A stretch of DNA of 35,548 nt. Origin: Mycoplasmatota bacterium. GTDB lineage: Bacteria > Bacillota_I > Bacilli_A > RF39 > UBA660. Shown here one piece after another: positions 22,223 through 30,732 of the stretch; the first letter of the stretch is position 1, and every line of letters starts with the position of its first letter. Below the pieces are notes generated by a model. It ran no database searches and was not told where the DNA came from. It worked only from the letters and a program-made list of their open reading frames with translations. The position numbers were made by a program, and so were the translations under genes. The stretch is taken from assembly GCA_022768045.1 (NCBI GenBank), contig JALEND010000029.1:1-35548 (forward strand), given 5' to 3'.

Positions 22223-25200
22223 ATGAATTTTTATTTTAAAAAAGAAGAAGAAAAACTTAAAGTAGGACGACCAAAACTTGCAGACACTAAGCAAAAGAAA
22301 AATGCACTTATTTTAAGTGTATCATCAATAATGGTAGCAATATGTTTAGTGTTTGGTGGACTATTTGATTTAAATATAATAAATACAGATAAGTTAAAAG
22401 GATCTATTTTTGGGACAACTATAACAGGTTCTAAAGTTTACAAAGGCGTTTTAATAAGTGTTCCTAAAAAAGTACTTTTAGGTGATCCGGAAGGTTCAGA
22501 GCAGTATAAGGGTGCTACTATATATGATAAAAATAATTTTAATGTAACTATTAATAATACCACTGATAAAGAGATGACTGATGTAACTTATTCTCTTAGT
22601 GGAACAGGTGATTTAACAGGTGCCGATGGTGGAACTACTAATATTCAAAGTAATGGATTCCCTGCATCAGTAGCAGCTAATACTAAAGTAGAAACTAAGT
22701 TCTATGGTGGAGTAAAAGATGCTTATGATTATAAAGATGTACAAGAACAGTTGATTATAAGCTATAAGGTAGATGGTGAAAGCTTTAATGAAATATATGA
22801 TATAAACTTTTATCATGCAATTTATGGTAATGATTATTTAAAGAGCTTACCTCTAGTTGATTCTGAAGAAAGTACTGGAGAGTATGCTTATTCTGGAAAT
22901 GAAAGTGAGACTTTTTACTATAAATCTAATAGAAGTAAAGTATTTATGGATAAAAGAGAAGACTTATATGATATGAATGTTAATTTTTCATATAAAACGA
23001 TATTTTCAAATATTGTAATAATATTAGCACCACAAGCTGCTAGATCTGTTGCAATGAGTGCAGATGGTGATGCTAAGTTATCTGATTATATTAATTTTGG
23101 TAGTTCAGATAATGGTCATACTTATAAAGTAAAAAGTGCAACTGACTATGAAACTTTTGATAACCCATCGCACAGATTATGGGGAAGTGTAAAACAGACA
23201 ACAAATGGAACTGTTCCAATTAAACTTCCAGTTTATGCAGAATATTCTAAGAAAAAATGGACTGGTTCTTATGAATATCAATATGCTACTAGTGATACAA
23301 CAAAATTTACTAGAACAAAAGATGTAACTATTGATCTTACTATTTATGATAAATCTATATTAGAGAAAAAATTAGTTGAAGCATCAGCTAAAATAGATAA
23401 GTATGATGATGATTATTACAAAGTAGATACTTATAATAATTATATTAATGCAGCAAAAGAAGTTTATAAAACAAGAAATACAACTCAAGCTAAAATAGAT
23501 GAAGCAATTAAAAATCTTGATACTGTAATAAATGCTACGCCAGAAGAAAAAGAAGCTGATTATACAAAGTATAATGAAATAATAAGTAAGATTGTTTCAC
23601 TAGATAGTGAGTTTTATAAAGATAATGAAGAATATAAAAAATTAATTGAAGAATATAATAATAGAAATAATTATAATAATTTTAAGAAAAGTAACCAATC
23701 TACGCTAGATACATATGTTAGTACATTAACTTCAATTTATAATAACATACCAGGTAATTATACAGAAGTTGATTTTGCTATTGATAGAGCTAATAAGATA
23801 AGTAATGAAATAGAGGTAGCAGGAGTTAAATATAATAGATATACAGATGAGTCTTATAAAGCTTTAACAGATGCTGTTGCAAATGTTGTAACTGGTAAAA
23901 AGGTTAAAGATCAAAGTGAAATAGATTCGTATGCAGAAAACATTAATAATGCTATTAAAAATTTAAAAGATCATGCAGCAGATTATGCAAAAGTAGATGA
24001 AGCAATTAATGCTGTACCTAAAAATGAAATAGAAGTAGATGGAATTAAGTATAAAAGATATACAGATGAATCTTATAAAGTATTAACTGATTTAATAAGT
24101 AGTATAGAAGAAAGTAAAAAGACAAAGACTGTATTAGATCAAGAAGAAGTAAATGGCTATGTTAATAATATTGAAAATGCTATAAATGGTTTAAAAGATC
24201 ATGCAGCAGATTATGCAAAAGTAGATGAAGCAATTAATGCTGTACCTAAAAATGAGATAGAAGTATCAGGCGTTAAATATAAAAGATATACAGAAGACTC
24301 TTATAAGAAGGTAACAGATTTAGTTGCAAGTGTAGTAAGAGATAAAAAGGTAACAGAGCAAGCTGCAGTTAATAAATATGCAACTGATATTAAAAATGCT
24401 ATAAATGCTTTAAAAGATCATGCAGCATATTATACAAAAGTAGATGAAAAAATTAAATCAGTACCAAAAAATGAGATAGAAGTATCTGGTACTAAATATA
24501 AAAGATATACAGATGAATCTTATAAAGTATTAACTGATTTAATTACAAAGATACAAAATGAGGAAAAAAATAGCCCGAAAACAGTATTAGAGCAAGAAAA
24601 AGTAAATAAATATATTACAGAAATAGATAATGCTATAAATGGTTTAAAAGATCATGCAGCTGATTATACAAAAGTAGATGAAGCAATTAATAAAGCTAAG
24701 GAGAAACTTGGCGATAAATTAGTTAATGAAATAGAAATAGATGGCGTTAAGTATGAAAGATATACATCTGATTCTTATAAAGCTGTAATAGATGCAATAA
24801 ATAGTGTTGTTAAAGGTAAATTAGTTACAGAGCAAGAAATTGTTAATAAGTATGCAGCAGATATTAATAACGCAGTTAAAAACTTAAAAGATCATGCAGC
24901 TGATTATACAAAAGTAGATGAAGCAATTAGTGCTGTACCTAAAAATGAAATTGAGATAAACGAAGTAAAATATCAAAAATACACAACAGCCTCTTATAAA
25001 GAGTTAACTGATTTAATTGATAATATTGATAGAAATAAAACTATATTAGAACAAGAAGAGGTAAATAATTATATAACTTTAATATCTAAGAAAGAAAAAG
25101 AATTAGAGTTATGTAAAGCAGATTATAGTAAATTAAAAAATATAACTTCATTAATACCTTATGACTTTTCTATATATAATTTAGAGTCAGTTGAAAAGTT

Positions 25201-25807
25201 AAATACTTTATTAGATAAAATAAAGAACTTAGATTCAGAACTTAAGATAACTAGTCAAGATAAGCTTGATAGTTTAATAAAAGAAATAGATGAAGTATTA
25301 AGTAGTTTGAAATTAAAAGATACTAGTGTTACTACTAAGTATGATAATAAATATGATGCTAATTATAAGCCGGATAAAAAGGTTATAAAGAAGAATAATA
25401 AAGTATCAAAAAGTCATATTGTTAGTATAACAGTAAATGGAAAAGAGCTTGATTTAAATAGCGCTAGTATAACTGTTGAAAATGATGTATCAAAAGCAGA
25501 TATAAAAGTAGAACTATCAAATTCAAGTGATAAGTATGAAATATATGGTGGTAATATACTTATCGTTGGCGATAATACAATTACTGTTTATGTTTATAAT
25601 GATAGCGACAGCTATGAATATAAATTTAATATAAAAAGAGAAGATGAAGAATTAACTAGTGTAAAAAAGAAAACTAAAACTACAATTAATAATATTATAA
25701 AATATAAAACAAATTCTAAATTGATAATATCAGCTTCTATTTTAGGAGTATTAATAATTGGAACAGTTTGTTATCTTATAATTAAGAAGAAAAATAGTGA
25801 GAAATAA
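22223..25807 (+). CDS. Large surface protein with FIVAR-like repeats and VGRPKLAD N-terminal tail
   Basis: A 1194-residue cell-surface protein. It begins with a basic cytoplasmic tail holding VGRPKLAD (residues 14-21), then a membrane helix (about 28-48). A beta-rich region (about 60-380) with Asn/Gly/Thr-rich strands follows, then two degenerate helical repeats. Six FIVAR-like repeats of 73-80 residues (nt 23755-25126) are each built on KVDEAI, NEIEV-G-KYKRYT, SYK-LTD and a closing LKDHAADY. Near 1070-1145 a cadherin-like beta-sandwich pattern (SITVNGKELDLNSASITVE; ILIVGDNTITVYVYN) is present. The end has a second membrane helix (LIISASILGVLIIGTVCYLII) and a Lys tail. No LPXTG sorting motif is seen, so the protein is probably held by membrane helices at both ends. 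FIVAR domains occur in Gram-positive adhesins and glycan-binding enzymes. A role in adhesion is inferred. Confidence 0.88.
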   Translation: MNFYFKKEEEKLKVGRPKLADTKQKKNALILSVSSIMVAICLVFGGLFDLNIINTDKLKGSIFGTTITGSKVYKGVLISVPKKVLLGDPEGSEQYKGATIYDKNNFNVTINNTTDKEMTDVTYSLSGTGDLTGADGGTTNIQSNGFPASVAANTKVETKFYGGVKDAYDYKDVQEQLIISYKVDGESFNEIYDINFYHAIYGNDYLKSLPLVDSEESTGEYAYSGNESETFYYKSNRSKVFMDKREDLYDMNVNFSYKTIFSNIVIILAPQAARSVAMSADGDAKLSDYINFGSSDNGHTYKVKSATDYETFDNPSHRLWGSVKQTTNGTVPIKLPVYAEYSKKKWTGSYEYQYATSDTTKFTRTKDVTIDLTIYDKSILEKKLVEASAKIDKYDDDYYKVDTYNNYINAAKEVYKTRNTTQAKIDEAIKNLDTVINATPEEKEADYTKYNEIISKIVSLDSEFYKDNEEYKKLIEEYNNRNNYNNFKKSNQSTLDTYVSTLTSIYNNIPGNYTEVDFAIDRANKISNEIEVAGVKYNRYTDESYKALTDAVANVVTGKKVKDQSEIDSYAENINNAIKNLKDHAADYAKVDEAINAVPKNEIEVDGIKYKRYTDESYKVLTDLISSIEESKKTKTVLDQEEVNGYVNNIENAINGLKDHAADYAKVDEAINAVPKNEIEVSGVKYKRYTEDSYKKVTDLVASVVRDKKVTEQAAVNKYATDIKNAINALKDHAAYYTKVDEKIKSVPKNEIEVSGTKYKRYTDESYKVLTDLITKIQNEEKNSPKTVLEQEKVNKYITEIDNAINGLKDHAADYTKVDEAINKAKEKLGDKLVNEIEIDGVKYERYTSDSYKAVIDAINSVVKGKLVTEQEIVNKYAADINNAVKNLKDHAADYTKVDEAISAVPKNEIEINEVKYQKYTTASYKELTDLIDNIDRNKTILEQEEVNNYITLISKKEKELELCKADYSKLKNITSLIPYDFSIYNLESVEKLNTLLDKIKNLDSELKITSQDKLDSLIKEIDEVLSSLKLKDTSVTTKYDNKYDANYKPDKKVIKKNNKVSKSHIVSITVNGKELDLNSASITVENDVSKADIKVELSNSSDKYEIYGGNILIVGDNTITVYVYNDSDSYEYKFNIKREDEELTSVKKKTKTTINNIIKYKTNSKLIISASILGVLIIGTVCYLIIKKKNSEK
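23755..25126 (+). repeat. Six tandem FIVAR-like coding repeats (219-240 bp each)
   Basis: Units run approximately 23755-23986, 23987-24214, 24215-24433, 24434-24667, 24668-24907 and 24908-25126. The junction of units 1/2 and 2/3 is identical over about 65 bases at a 228-bp distance. Units 2 and 4 share a nearly identical stretch of about 50 bases (around 24048 and 24495). This points to recent duplication or gene conversion. Confidence 0.85.
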
Positions 25808-25826
25808 TTTCTCACTATTTTTTTTA
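25793..25826 (+). terminator. Strong intrinsic terminator
   Basis: AATAGTGAGAAA pairs with TTTCTCACTATT (12 bp, 3-nt loop), then TTTTTTT. The stem spans the stop of the surface-protein gene. Confidence 0.9.
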
Positions 25827-25848
25827 AACCGAAATGGTCGTGTGTATT

Positions 25849-25885
25849 TAATAAAATAAAAACTAGATGGTAATACCAACTAGTT
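25849..25885 (-). terminator. Terminator downstream of tRNA-Met
   Basis: On the minus strand AACTAG-T-TGG pairs with CCA-T-CTAGTT around TATTA, followed by a T-rich tail, 10 bases after the tRNA 3' end. Confidence 0.75.
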
Positions 25886-25895
25886 ATTTGACAAA

Positions 25896-25972
25896 TGGTA
25901 GCGAGAGAGGGGATCGAACCCACGACCTTTCGGGTATGAACCGAACGCTCTAGCCAGCTGAGCTATCTCGCC
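25896..25972 (-). tRNA. tRNA-Met (anticodon CAU), elongator type
   Basis: A 77-nt cloverleaf on the minus strand. The acceptor is GGCGAGA/TCTCGCT, the D-arm TAGCTCAGCTGGCTAGAGC, the anticodon stem TTCGG/CCGAA with loop TTCATAC (CAT), and the T-arm GTGGG-TTCGATC-CCCTC; CCA is encoded. The body resembles elongator tRNA-Met of Bacillus more than initiator tRNA: the first base pairs with the last of the acceptor and the anticodon stem lacks three G-C pairs. Confidence 0.95.
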
Positions 25973-25992
25973 ATAAAAAACTTTGCATTAAT

Positions 25993-26021
25993 ATAATAGC
26001 AAGAAAAAGACTATTTATCAA
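25993..26021 (-). promoter_or_regulatory. tRNA-Met promoter TTGATA-17-TATTAT
   Basis: Minus-strand TTGATA (26021-26016) and TG-C-TATTAT (26001-25993) have a 17-bp spacer. The -10 ends about 20 bases before the tRNA. Confidence 0.75.
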
Positions 26022-26079
26022 GCCTTTTTTTATAAAAAGTAAAATTAGTTTAAAAAGTTAAAAAAAATTGAAAAAAATG

Positions 26080-26108
26080 TTGATAAAAATAATTTTAATA
26101 TTTATAAT
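26080..26108 (+). promoter_or_regulatory. Promoter TTGATA-17-TATAAT
   Basis: TTGATA (26080-26085) and TATAAT (26103-26108), 17 bp apart, upstream of the GNAT gene. The remaining bases between this promoter and tRNA-Met are A/T-rich and hold nothing else recognisable. Confidence 0.75.
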
Positions 26109-26156
26109 AGTTAGCTATAAAAACAAATAATGACCATTAAGAAGTAGGTGAAGTTT

Positions 26157-26741
26157 ATGTATAACGGGTATGAAACTGAGGAAATAATGACTGATAACTT
26201 AATTTTAATGAAGGGTAAAGAAAAAGACTTTTTAACAGTTTATGAATTTGATTTTAAAAAGTTAAAAGATGTGGATGACGTTTTTGAGTTTTCTAAATCA
26301 GATAATAAAAATATAAAGAAATTATTTAATAGAGGTAGTAAAAGATACTATGAAAGGTGTAAAAAAGCACATATATTTGATTGGATAATATATAAAGATA
26401 ATAAGGCTATAGGAAATGTATTTACATTAGATGAAAACTTTGATAATAAAAGTGTTGGATTAAAAGTAAATATTCATCCAAATAGTTGGAGAAAAGGTTA
26501 TGCAACTGAAACTCTTGTTAATGTAATTAACTTTCTTTTTAAAGAAGGGTATGATAACGTTATTTGTAGTTATGAAGATGGTAATAAGAAAGCTAAAAGA
26601 TTACTTGAAAAACTAGGTTTTAAAGCTTATAAAATACTTAATGATTCATCAGCTACTTTAAAAAATAATTTAGTTGATGTATATAGTTTAATAATAGAAA
26701 AAGAAGATTGGTTATCTAGAACTAGTAAAATTAAATTATAA
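26157..26741 (+). CDS. GNAT-family N-acetyltransferase
   Basis: A GNAT acetyltransferase of the RimJ/RimL-like (Acetyltransf_3) type, 194 residues. The C-terminal half has the core: a DWIIYKDNKAIGNVFTL strand pair, VGLKVNIHPNSWRKGYATE with the R-K-G-Y-A-T acetyl-CoA loop (Q/R-x-x-G-x-A pattern), and KRLLEKLGFKAYK, the N-x-x-A-x-x-x-x-x-K-x-G-F ending. The substrate cannot be read. The ATG at 26157 is 5 bases after GTAGGTGA; a GTG at 26148 lies inside that site, so it is rejected. Promoter TTGATA-17-TATAAT precedes it. Confidence 0.85.
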   Translation: MYNGYETEEIMTDNLILMKGKEKDFLTVYEFDFKKLKDVDDVFEFSKSDNKNIKKLFNRGSKRYYERCKKAHIFDWIIYKDNKAIGNVFTLDENFDNKSVGLKVNIHPNSWRKGYATETLVNVINFLFKEGYDNVICSYEDGNKKAKRLLEKLGFKAYKILNDSSATLKNNLVDVYSLIIEKEDWLSRTSKIKL

Positions 26742-26764
26742 GTTTTTTATAAAGATTATTTATG

Positions 26765-26773
26765 TGCTATAAT
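26765..26773 (+). promoter_or_regulatory. galE promoter (TGCTATAAT)
   Basis: Extended -10 TG-C-TATAAT, 20 bp before the galE start, between the GNAT stop and galE. Confidence 0.65.
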
Positions 26774-26793
26774 TATAGTAGAGGTGAATGATA

Positions 26794-27792
26794 ATGAAAA
26801 ATATATTAGTAACAGGTGGAACAGGTTTTATAGGAAGTCATACTTGCGTTGAATTACTTGAAGCAGGTTATGGTGTTGTTATAATTGATAATTTATCTAA
26901 TTCTAAAAAAGAAGTAGTAAGTTATATTGAAAGAATAACTAATAAAAAAGTTAAGTTTTATGAAGAAGATGTATGTAATAAAGATGCACTAAGAAAGATT
27001 TTTAATGAGAATAAAATAGATGCAATAATACATTTTGCAGGTTATAAAGCAGTTGGTGAATCAGTTGCTAAACCTATAATGTATTATAGAAATAACTTAG
27101 ATTCAACTTTGTCATTAATAGAAGTTGCAAATGAGTTTAATGTTAAAAAAATAGCATTTTCATCTTCTGCGACAGTGTATGGAAAGCCAGATCATCTTCC
27201 AATAAAAGAAGATTTTCCTCTTTCTACTACAAATCCATATGGTACAACAAAGCTTATGATAGAAAGAATATTAAAGGATTTATATACTGCAGATAATACC
27301 TGGAGTATAGCTATACTTAGATACTTTAATCCAATAGGAGCTCATAAATCAGGTCTTATAGGAGAAAATCCAAATGGAATACCTAATAATTTAATGCCAT
27401 ACATAATTAAAGTAGCAACAGGAGAACTTAAGTGCCTAGGTGTATTTGGTAATGATTATGATACTCATGATGGAACTGGTGTTAGAGATTATATTCATGT
27501 TGTTGATTTAGCTAAAGGTCATGTTAAAGCAATAGAAAAGATATTAAATGAAACAGGTTGTGATGCTTATAATCTTGGTACTGGAAAAGGTTATAGCGTA
27601 CTTGACTTAGTTAATACATTTATGAAAGTAAACAATGTAGATGTTAAATATGAAATAAAAGAAAGACGTAAAGGGGATATAGATGCATGTTATGCTGATC
27701 CAAGTTATGCTTATGAAAAGTTAGGTTGGAAAGCAGAAAAAGATATTAATGAAATGTGTCTTGATGCATATAATTTTGTTAAGAAAGACTAG
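26794..27792 (+). CDS. galE: UDP-glucose 4-epimerase
   Basis: GalE interconverts UDP-glucose and UDP-galactose (or the N-acetyl forms) with bound NAD, feeding galactose use and surface-glycan synthesis. Seen are the NAD loop GGTGFIGSH, then VVIIDNLSNS, HFAGYKAVGES, the catalytic SSSATVYG and the Y-x-x-x-K pair in YGTTK (Tyr149, Lys153). ILRYFNPIGAH, GTGVRDYIHVVDLAKGH and the C-terminal RRKGDIDACYADP follow. The 332 residues are typical. The ATG at 26794 is chosen over 26788 because GAGGTGA is 6 bases before it. The next gene follows 9 bases after the stop. Confidence 0.96.
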   Translation: MKNILVTGGTGFIGSHTCVELLEAGYGVVIIDNLSNSKKEVVSYIERITNKKVKFYEEDVCNKDALRKIFNENKIDAIIHFAGYKAVGESVAKPIMYYRNNLDSTLSLIEVANEFNVKKIAFSSSATVYGKPDHLPIKEDFPLSTTNPYGTTKLMIERILKDLYTADNTWSIAILRYFNPIGAHKSGLIGENPNGIPNNLMPYIIKVATGELKCLGVFGNDYDTHDGTGVRDYIHVVDLAKGHVKAIEKILNETGCDAYNLGTGKGYSVLDLVNTFMKVNNVDVKYEIKERRKGDIDACYADPSYAYEKLGWKAEKDINEMCLDAYNFVKKD

Positions 27793-27801
27793 GTGGTAAT
27801 T

Positions 27802-28119
27802 ATGGATTATAATAAAACCAAAAAAGACTTTTACAAGAAGTTACATTATGAAAGATATGAAGATGTATATAGTACATTTAATTCATATATATCTTTAGGA
27901 AAAGATCCAAAAGAAATGCTTGCTTGTTTAAAAGATGCAAGTTTAGAAGCAAGAGGTGGTCAAACTATAGAATCTATGCAAGAAGAAGCTAAAATGTTAT
28001 CTAGGATATTCGCTGATTTAAAGAAAAAGGAATTGTTAACTAGTAATGATGTAAAATATGTAGAAGACTATATAGAAGATTATAGAAGATTGGTAATAAA
28101 TGATGAAAAAATTAAATAA
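27802..28119 (+). CDS. Small helical protein, unknown
   Basis: Unrecognised 105-residue soluble protein, entirely charged and helix-forming by eye. It has a Lys/Tyr/Asp-rich front (MDYNKTKKDFYKKLHYERYED), a middle SLGKDPKEMLACLKDASLEARGG and a C-terminal helix pair with YVEDYIEDYRRL. One Cys; no membrane segment. AGGTGG is 5 bases before the ATG; the frame is open back to a GTG inside that site, which is rejected. It follows galE by 9 bp and overlaps the next gene by 20 bp, so it sits in a galE operon. Function unknown. Confidence 0.7.
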   Translation: MDYNKTKKDFYKKLHYERYEDVYSTFNSYISLGKDPKEMLACLKDASLEARGGQTIESMQEEAKMLSRIFADLKKKELLTSNDVKYVEDYIEDYRRLVINDEKIK

Positions 28120-28705
28120 TGTATTAATCTTTTTATGTTCTCTTGCTGCAGTTTGTTTTTGCATAAGGGATTTAAATGTAGGTTCTTATGATAGAATTCT
28201 TGGTGATGTAACAGTTCCTTTTGTATTATTAATACCTAGAATAATGGGTAAAATATTTAAGATAAAAATAACTTCTGCCATGGAATTGGTGTATGTATTA
28301 TTTATAATTTTAGCTCAGTTTTTAGGAAGTGTAGTTAATTTATATAATAAGATTTGGTGGTATGATTTATTTGCTCACTTTTTATCAGGTATTTTAACTT
28401 CTGTTTTATCACTTGTTGTTTTAAACTGGTTTGGTGTGTACAATAGAAAAAATAAATGGTTTAACTTTTTATTTATAATATCATTTACACTTATGATTGC
28501 ATCTATTTGGGAATTTATGGAATTTGGTACTGATACATTTTTTGGTATGAATGTTCAGCATTCTATAGAAACAGGAGTTCGTGATACTATGGAAGATATG
28601 TTAGTTGCATTTTTAGGTAGCTTAATAGTTAGTATATCTTACTTAGTAGAAAATAAAGTAGCTAAAAATGGATTTTTAAAAAGAGTAGTTAGTGACCTTA
28701 AATAG
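28100..28705 (+). CDS. Polytopic membrane protein, DUF2238/YjdF-like
   Basis: A 201-residue protein with about five membrane helices. The loop and helix motifs WWYDLFAHFLSGI, IASIWEFMEFGTD and GVRDTMEDMLVAFLG resemble the conserved aromatic/acidic/His residues of DUF2238 (YjdF-type) membrane proteins, in which H-x-x-S-G, W-E-x-x-E-x-x-x-D and D-T-x-x-D-x-x are conserved. Such an array could form a metal or substrate site, but the function is unknown. The start overlaps the previous gene by 20 bp with a weak ribosome site (two adjacent ATGs, 28100 and 28103), suggesting translational coupling. Confidence 0.7.
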   Translation: MMKKLNNVLIFLCSLAAVCFCIRDLNVGSYDRILGDVTVPFVLLIPRIMGKIFKIKITSAMELVYVLFIILAQFLGSVVNLYNKIWWYDLFAHFLSGILTSVLSLVVLNWFGVYNRKNKWFNFLFIISFTLMIASIWEFMEFGTDTFFGMNVQHSIETGVRDTMEDMLVAFLGSLIVSISYLVENKVAKNGFLKRVVSDLK

Positions 28706-28708
28706 GCG

Positions 28709-29242
28709 CTAGCTCTCTTTTTTTATACCATAAATATTACTTATAGGATCTTTAAATAAATCACATTTTAACGGATTATATGTTAAGTATGTAAATAAAG
28801 CATAAATTATTATTGCAAATATAATAGCTAAGTTTTCCATTTTTAAATCCTTTTTTATGTTAATTATATATATCGTTATTACTTGTGAAATAATTATTAC
28901 TATAAGCATTAAAAATATTGTAAGAGGAAGTTTTTCTCCGATTGTATAATAAATTGGTAAATATATAATTAGAAAAATAAACACAGATGATAACGCTGCA
29001 ATTACATTTGATATACAAACATTTTTATAATTAAGATGTTTTACCTTTACTATTATTTTTTGTATTACTCCTGAAATTAAAATACTTCCAAAAATTATTT
29101 TCATGTGTTCAAATATTGATTCATTAACTGGTGATATTATGCTAGTTATAAAATTAGGTGCTTTATCATATAAAAAGTGTAGTGGAAAACATATTACAAA
29201 CGCCATTATAACTCCTAGCGTTTTAAGTTTTTTAAGTGACAT
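28709..29242 (-). CDS. DUF6512-like membrane protein
   Basis: A 177-residue minus-strand protein with about five hydrophobic helices. The front MSLKKLKTLGVIMAF is followed by FPLHFLYDKAP and ISPVNESIFEHMKIIF. This P-V-N-E-S-x-x-E-H-x-K motif is typical of the DUF6512 family of unknown function. The ATG at 29242 is used because GAAAGGAGAT lies 6 bases before it; the frame is open six codons further, but those would lie across the ribosome site. It is convergent with the DUF2238-like gene with only 3 bp between stops and no clear terminator. Confidence 0.75.
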   Translation of the reverse strand: MSLKKLKTLGVIMAFVICFPLHFLYDKAPNFITSIISPVNESIFEHMKIIFGSILISGVIQKIIVKVKHLNYKNVCISNVIAALSSVFIFLIIYLPIYYTIGEKLPLTIFLMLIVIIISQVITIYIINIKKDLKMENLAIIFAIIIYALFTYLTYNPLKCDLFKDPISNIYGIKKES

Positions 29243-29294
29243 GTACTTATCTCCTTTCAATTAAATAATATGAATTTTATTTACATATTTATGC

Positions 29295-29322
29295 TTTACA
29301 AATATTAGCTTATAAGTATAAT
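29295..29322 (+). promoter_or_regulatory. Promoter TTTACA-16-TATAAT
   Basis: TTTACA (29295-29300) and TATAAT (29317-29322) lie upstream of the WG-repeat gene. A second TATAAT overlaps 29337-29342 and could be an alternative. Confidence 0.6.
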
Positions 29323-29366
29323 AAAAATTACTATAAATATAATTTAATTATGAAAGGAAGTTATTT

Positions 29367-30653
29367 ATGAAAGACTTAATAGAGAAAAAAATATATTTAG
29401 GCGAATTAAGAAATTTAAATTATAATACAATTGGTGAATTTAAAGAAAATCTAGCACTTGTTTCAATAAATAAACATGACCTTTCTGATAATTTATATGG
29501 TTTTATAGATGAAAATTTAAATGAGAAGATAAAACCAGAGTATATAGAGGCTACTTCTTTTAGTGAAGGACTTTCAGCTGTTAGAAAAGAAAATTCTAAA
29601 GAGTTTATTTACATAGATAAGAATAATAAAGTTATTTTAAGTGGTAATTATGAAAAAGCTTATCCATTTAAAGATGGCCTTGCAAAGGTTATAATAAATA
29701 AAAAAGAAGTATTTATAAATAAAGATGGAGAAATAGTTATTAAACCAAAATATAAAACTGATAATGAGTTTAGAGATGGTATGATAAGAATTTATAAGTT
29801 AAAATCAGTTTTTGATATTAATAAAGGTAGACAATTTCATTATTTAGTTGGATATATGAATAAAAATGGAGAAGTAGTAGTTAAACCAAAGTATTTAAAT
29901 ACATCAGGTGAGTTTTGTGAAGGTTTAGCTTACGTAAAATCTAGTAAAAATAAAGAATACTTTATAGATAAAAACGGAGATGAAGTAATAAAACAAAAAC
30001 GATCAAAAAGAAATTTATATAATTTACAATTTAAAGAGGGACTAGCTGTTATAAATAATACTTCAAAATCTTATTATATAGATAAAACAGGAAAAAAGGT
30101 CTTTGAAAAAGATTTTGATGATGCAGATATATTTAGCGAAGGTTTAGCACCTGTTAAAGTAAATAATAAGTGGGGATTTATAAATAAAAGTGGTATTTTA
30201 GTTATAGACGCAAAATATGATAGTGTTTCTAAATTTAAATTAGGGCATGCAATAGTTAGTATAAGAGGTAAAAATACGTTTATAGATAAAACAGGAAAAG
30301 AACTTTCTGACTTTATTTATTCAAGTGCAATAATATTAAATGATAGATATGTTTATTTATATACAAAAGATATTATTCTTGACCTTAAAAATACAATATA
30401 TGAGGTTAGTATTAGAGTAAATGATAACATTAAAAAGATGACTTTTAATAGTGAAAAAGGAGCAGATGATTTTATAGATAATATAAAAGATTATGTTTAT
30501 AATGAAACTATAAGAAAAAATGAAGAGATAAATAATTATGTTTTACCTCTTATTAAGAAGGCAAGAAAAGATGAATATCTTATAAATAAAAGGTATGAAG
30601 ATGATATGATTAATAAAATTAATGATTATTATAAAAAGGGTTTTAGAAAGTGA
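29367..30653 (+). CDS. WG-repeat protein
   Basis: A 428-residue protein of WG (WG-containing) repeats, a beta-propeller-like repeat of unknown role in bacteria. About seven units of roughly 35-45 residues each follow the pattern: strand with YGFIDENL-, NEKIKPEYIEA, FSEGLSAVR-type ending. Clear examples are FKDGLAKVIINKKEVFINKD, VGYMNKNGEVVVKPKY, FCEGLAYVKSSKNKEYFIDK and FSEGLAPVKVNNKWGFINKS. The last 120 residues lack the repeats and form charged helices. There is no signal peptide, so it is probably cytoplasmic. GAAAGGAAG precedes the ATG. It is monocistronic, ends in TGA and is followed by a terminator. Confidence 0.88.
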   Translation: MKDLIEKKIYLGELRNLNYNTIGEFKENLALVSINKHDLSDNLYGFIDENLNEKIKPEYIEATSFSEGLSAVRKENSKEFIYIDKNNKVILSGNYEKAYPFKDGLAKVIINKKEVFINKDGEIVIKPKYKTDNEFRDGMIRIYKLKSVFDINKGRQFHYLVGYMNKNGEVVVKPKYLNTSGEFCEGLAYVKSSKNKEYFIDKNGDEVIKQKRSKRNLYNLQFKEGLAVINNTSKSYYIDKTGKKVFEKDFDDADIFSEGLAPVKVNNKWGFINKSGILVIDAKYDSVSKFKLGHAIVSIRGKNTFIDKTGKELSDFIYSSAIILNDRYVYLYTKDIILDLKNTIYEVSIRVNDNIKKMTFNSEKGADDFIDNIKDYVYNETIRKNEEINNYVLPLIKKARKDEYLINKRYEDDMINKINDYYKKGFRK

Positions 30654-30680
30654 AAAAGTATTTTTTTGCTTTTTATTTGA
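30652..30680 (+). terminator. Weak AT-rich intrinsic terminator
   Basis: AAAAAG-T-A and T-G-CTTTTT pair around a T loop, followed by TATTT. Mostly A-U pairs, so of modest strength. Confidence 0.55.
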
Positions 30681-30705
30681 CTTTAGTTTTTAATAATTAT
30701 ACAAT
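30677..30705 (+). promoter_or_regulatory. Promoter TTGACT-17-TACAAT
   Basis: TTGACT (30677-30682), 17 bp, TACAAT (30700-30705), upstream of the three-gene unit ending in yvcK. Confidence 0.7.
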
Positions 30706-30732
30706 TGTACTTAGTAAGAAAGAAGGTACAAA

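Noticed and set aside
23755-25126. CRISPR array
   Set aside because: The repeats are 219-240 bp coding units in one continuous frame without spacers.
22223-25807. Sortase-anchored (LPXTG) surface protein
   Set aside because: The C-terminus has a membrane helix and a Lys tail, but no LPXTG-like motif before it.
25973-26147. Regulatory RNA or riboswitch in the gap before the GNAT gene
   Set aside because: The gap holds the divergent promoters of tRNA-Met and the GNAT gene; the rest is A/T-rich without a stable paired structure that I can see.
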